A stretch of DNA of 64,000 nt from Diphasiastrum complanatum (Eukaryota > Streptophyta > Lycopodiopsida > Lycopodiales > Lycopodiaceae): NCBI GenBank assembly GCA_029204225.1, contig CM055110.1, positions 18,161,501-18,225,500 of the forward strand, read 5' to 3'. The notes beneath the pieces were generated by a model that saw only the letters and a program-made list of their open reading frames with translations, searched no databases and had not been told where the DNA came from. Every line of letters begins with the position of its first letter. Within the stretch, counting starts at the first letter, position 1. This document shows, one piece after another, positions 61,808-64,000 of the stretch. The translations under genes were made by a program, and so were the position numbers.

Positions 61808-62539
61808 TAAATATGGCCATGACAGATCCCGTCACCATGATGAAGCTTTTCCACGGAAAAACATAACCACTCTCTCGATTTTCTTTTCTTCTAGAATAAC
61901 ATGAAGACTAAAATAATTATTTCACTTCAACATCCAGTCTTCCACTACCTTGGGTATCTTCTCCCCTAAATACGGTTCCAGTTGGAAACCCAAATTTGGC
62001 GAGGACATAGCCTTGATCTGATTCAACAAAACTTTCATCTGCTAGTCCCGCAAACTGTTTCGATTATTCATTTCCGTGAGTGTCGCACACAGTTTTTGGC
62101 AAATCTGAAGGTAACTTGGCATAGTTGGAACCATTTCACTCGGATTTACAGTTCCATTAGCCATTATCGATTGCCTTAAACAAGAAATTGCTAGTACTAG
62201 TTGACAGATCCAAAATGTTTCAACTAAAGTAGATTGAGGAGTCTTTTATTTTCAAACTGATCATAGGTGATCTTTTTCCTGCGATCAGTAGCACTATCTT
62301 TTCAATTTCAAAGAGAATGATCATTCGTTGCATACTGCTAGCCTTCTGCATACACCAACTCTTCTCTCAGATAAATACCGCTCGAAGTTAGAGCCATGTG
62401 ATTATTAATAATTCTGTTATCTTAGCACATCAGTAAGATGTTATTAGTGGTGCACTATTTGAGTTATCAGGTAAAGCTTCAAAGAAAAAAGAGAACGGAT
62501 TAAATATTGAAGTGTAAAAATCCTATGTATAGAAAATAC
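61808..62539. other. No gene recognised
   Basis: Short interrupted frames only. It does not contain the missing SET exon as far as I can see. Confidence 0.5.
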
Positions 62540-62613
62540 TTTTTTTTTTCAAGGGTCCGTTCCGGAACGGAACACGTTCTGGAACGCGTTCCGTTCCGGA
62601 ATGGGCAACTAAG
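62540..62613 (-). mobile_element. GTTCCGGAAC palindromic element, right arm
   Basis: Read on the minus strand it starts CTTAGTTGCCCATTCCGGAA and repeats GGAACGCGTTCC-type palindromes until GGACCCTTGAAAAAAAAAAG. It mirrors the left arm at 48360. The rest of the element is missing. Confidence 0.6.
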
Positions 62614-62689
62614 CTTCAGACTTTTCTTAGCAAATGGAAAAATATTCATACATTGAAATAGACTCCAGACCATTTGCAAACCTTAGAAG

Positions 62690-63330
62690 CTAGCTTATCC
62701 TTGGGTCCCATGGCCTACAAGTGGTGGTTGGGCCTCCAGGAGATTGGTCGGAAAGCTCGGTGGGCTGAGCTAATGCAGGAATTTGACTTGTCTATCAGAT
62801 ATAGATGAGGAAAGTTCAATACAGTGATAGATGCTCTTAGCAGAATGCCAATGGTAAACGAGTTGAGTTTTACCTAGTTCTATAATGAGTTACTCGAATC
62901 CTTGAGGGAGATATGCAAGAGTGATCTGTATTTCTCCTTAGTCTGGAAAACAGTCCAAAATAGAGATGTACATCCTTCTGAACCAGTTCCTCGGCCTAGG
63001 AAAGATTCATCCAAGTATACGACAGCTGTCGTTGAGGATGAAGGGTCCAAGCATACGCCAACTTGCGTTGAGGATTCTGAGTCTATAGATCTCAAGTGTA
63101 CCAGTGTGGTCGAGGGATCCAGTTCTCGAGGATTCAAATGGAAACAATATTCCATTTAGGATGAGTATCTACTTCAAATAGAATGTGTTTCCAACTCAAA
63201 GGATTTTAGGCACCAAATACTGTATGAATGTCATGACAGCCCTACCACCTACCACATCCATGCAAACTCACACTGGGCTAGGAGGGGCATTCTATAAGAG
63301 AGTGCATTGGTTGCGGTGTCAACATCTGAG
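62690..63330 (+). pseudogene. Gypsy fragment: RNase H end and integrase zinc finger
   Basis: The frames give GRKARWAELMQEFDLSIRYR, a stop, then KFNTVIDALSRMP, which is the end of RNase H and its linker. About 400 bp further comes ILYECHDSPTTYHIHANSHW, resembling the integrase zinc-finger start (compare LHDECHDSPCAG in G2). The intervening segment (EDEGSKHTPTCVEDSESIDL) is acidic and unclassified. It is too broken to assign to a family. Confidence 0.65.
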
Positions 63331-64000
63331 GATTATGCTTAAAAGGTGCTCATGATGGTGCTGGTAGCTCTCAAGAAATTTCAAAACTGTATGGATGGAG
63401 TTTCTTAGCACGTTGGTTGTCTACCTTGTTATATCACTTCTGGCACAATCAGAAGTATATATTACGGATATAAAATCGATTGGAGTGGAGACTTTGATAG
63501 CTTCTTGGCATGCAACAGATCTATTTAATCTTGATTATCTGACATCATCTCTTACACACAACAAAATGTTTAAGCTAGTAAGGACTTGGCATATTACAAA
63601 GGAAATACTTACAACTGTCCTATTATCATATGTTGAAGAGAAGCTAGTAGTATATTAATTATTGACTTTTCATGATTTTAGATATTTTCATGTGTCATCT
63701 GTCTAGCTAACTTTTATAAGAAATTTAATTATTTCTTTAAAAGGAGGGGTGAAGTGATGGATAAAATTCTATCAGAGGATCTATCAGTTGCACAGTTTTC
63801 GGAAGAGGCCAGATGATGTATGGAAATGTGATTATTTGAAAGCATTTTCGGACAAATCTAGAGTAAGATACAGAATTGGACCTTTTCGAAAAAGAGAAAT
63901 TCTCTAGGGATTGTGTGGAACAATTTGGAACTAGGTCAGTGCATGTCATTGTTGCTGGGAACTTGGAACTGAAAATTTATCTTCCTTTACATATATGGTC
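63331..64000. other. No gene recognised at the right edge
   Basis: An 87-codon open stretch at 63395-63658 shows no domain. The expected next SET exon is not visible. Confidence 0.45.

Noticed and set aside
48360-62613. One giant transposon bounded by the GTTCCGGAAC arms at 48360 and 62613
   Set aside because: The arms are in the right orientation, but the flanking octamers differ, and the interval contains independent nested elements and a SET exon. Two separate truncated copies are simpler.
63395-63658. 87-codon ORF as a host gene
   Set aside because: No domain, no splice support and no codon pattern distinct from surrounding decayed sequence.

Overview
The window looks like nuclear DNA from a large-genome vascular plant, probably a gymnosperm or a fern. 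I cannot choose between them. The reasons are plant-type Ty1/copia and Ty3/gypsy chromovirus retrotransposons with tRNA-Met primer sites, LINEs, hAT and Tourist-like DNA transposons, and one spliced plant-type gene whose introns are swollen by transposons. No bacterial operons, rRNA, tRNA or CRISPR arrays are visible.

The only host gene I can support lies on the + strand. It is a SET-domain methyltransferase of the SETD3 / Rubisco-LSMT-like class with exons at 18215-18292, 18417-18708, 45210-45328, 45615-45747, 46054-46130 and 49167-49364. These give 299 codons with compatible phases, and the gene continues past the window. One intron is 26.5 kb and holds a LINE, a gypsy element, a cluster of hAT elements and several non-autonomous retroelements.

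Layout: 1-3040, a broken copia element on the - strand with an LTR-PBS junction at the left edge; 3.1-14 kb, a possible GC-rich exon, dispersed repeats with 5S-like boxes, decayed LINE pieces and a palindromic MITE; 14-17 kb, Tourist-like and palindromic elements and a hAT BED-finger fragment; 18.2-18.7 kb, SET exons; 20-22.2 kb, a LINE; 22.4-27.9 kb, a gypsy chromovirus (- strand) lacking its integrase core; 28.0-34.4 kb, three hAT-type elements in a row separated by (TA)n; 34.4-43.4 kb, non-autonomous gypsy-type gag/protease elements (+ strand) with a 2.15-kb insertion; 43.4-44.3 kb, a LINE endonuclease fragment; 45.2-49.4 kb, SET exons around a small copia element; 50.1-55.6 kb, a second 2.15-kb-family copy split by a 4.2-kb LINE; 56.4-61.8 kb, a gypsy chromovirus (+ strand) nested in a foldback element; 62.5-63.3 kb, a palindromic element and a gypsy fragment.

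The most striking signal is a set of short mobile elements, each built from repeats of its own self-complementary motif (GGTTCGAACC, GATTCGCGAATC, GTTTC-N-GAAAC, GTTCCGGAAC, GGTACC, GGACGC types) around an A/T-rich core. Several share an outer terminus close to CWWAGTTGC, and one has an 8-bp target duplication. The GGTACC family includes a 5.1-kb, nearly intact copy with a spliced hAT transposase and, on the other strand, a separate 121-residue coiled-coil ORF with its own TATA box. I infer that hAT lineages here diversified by swapping palindromic subterminal binding motifs. That is an inference from sequence only.
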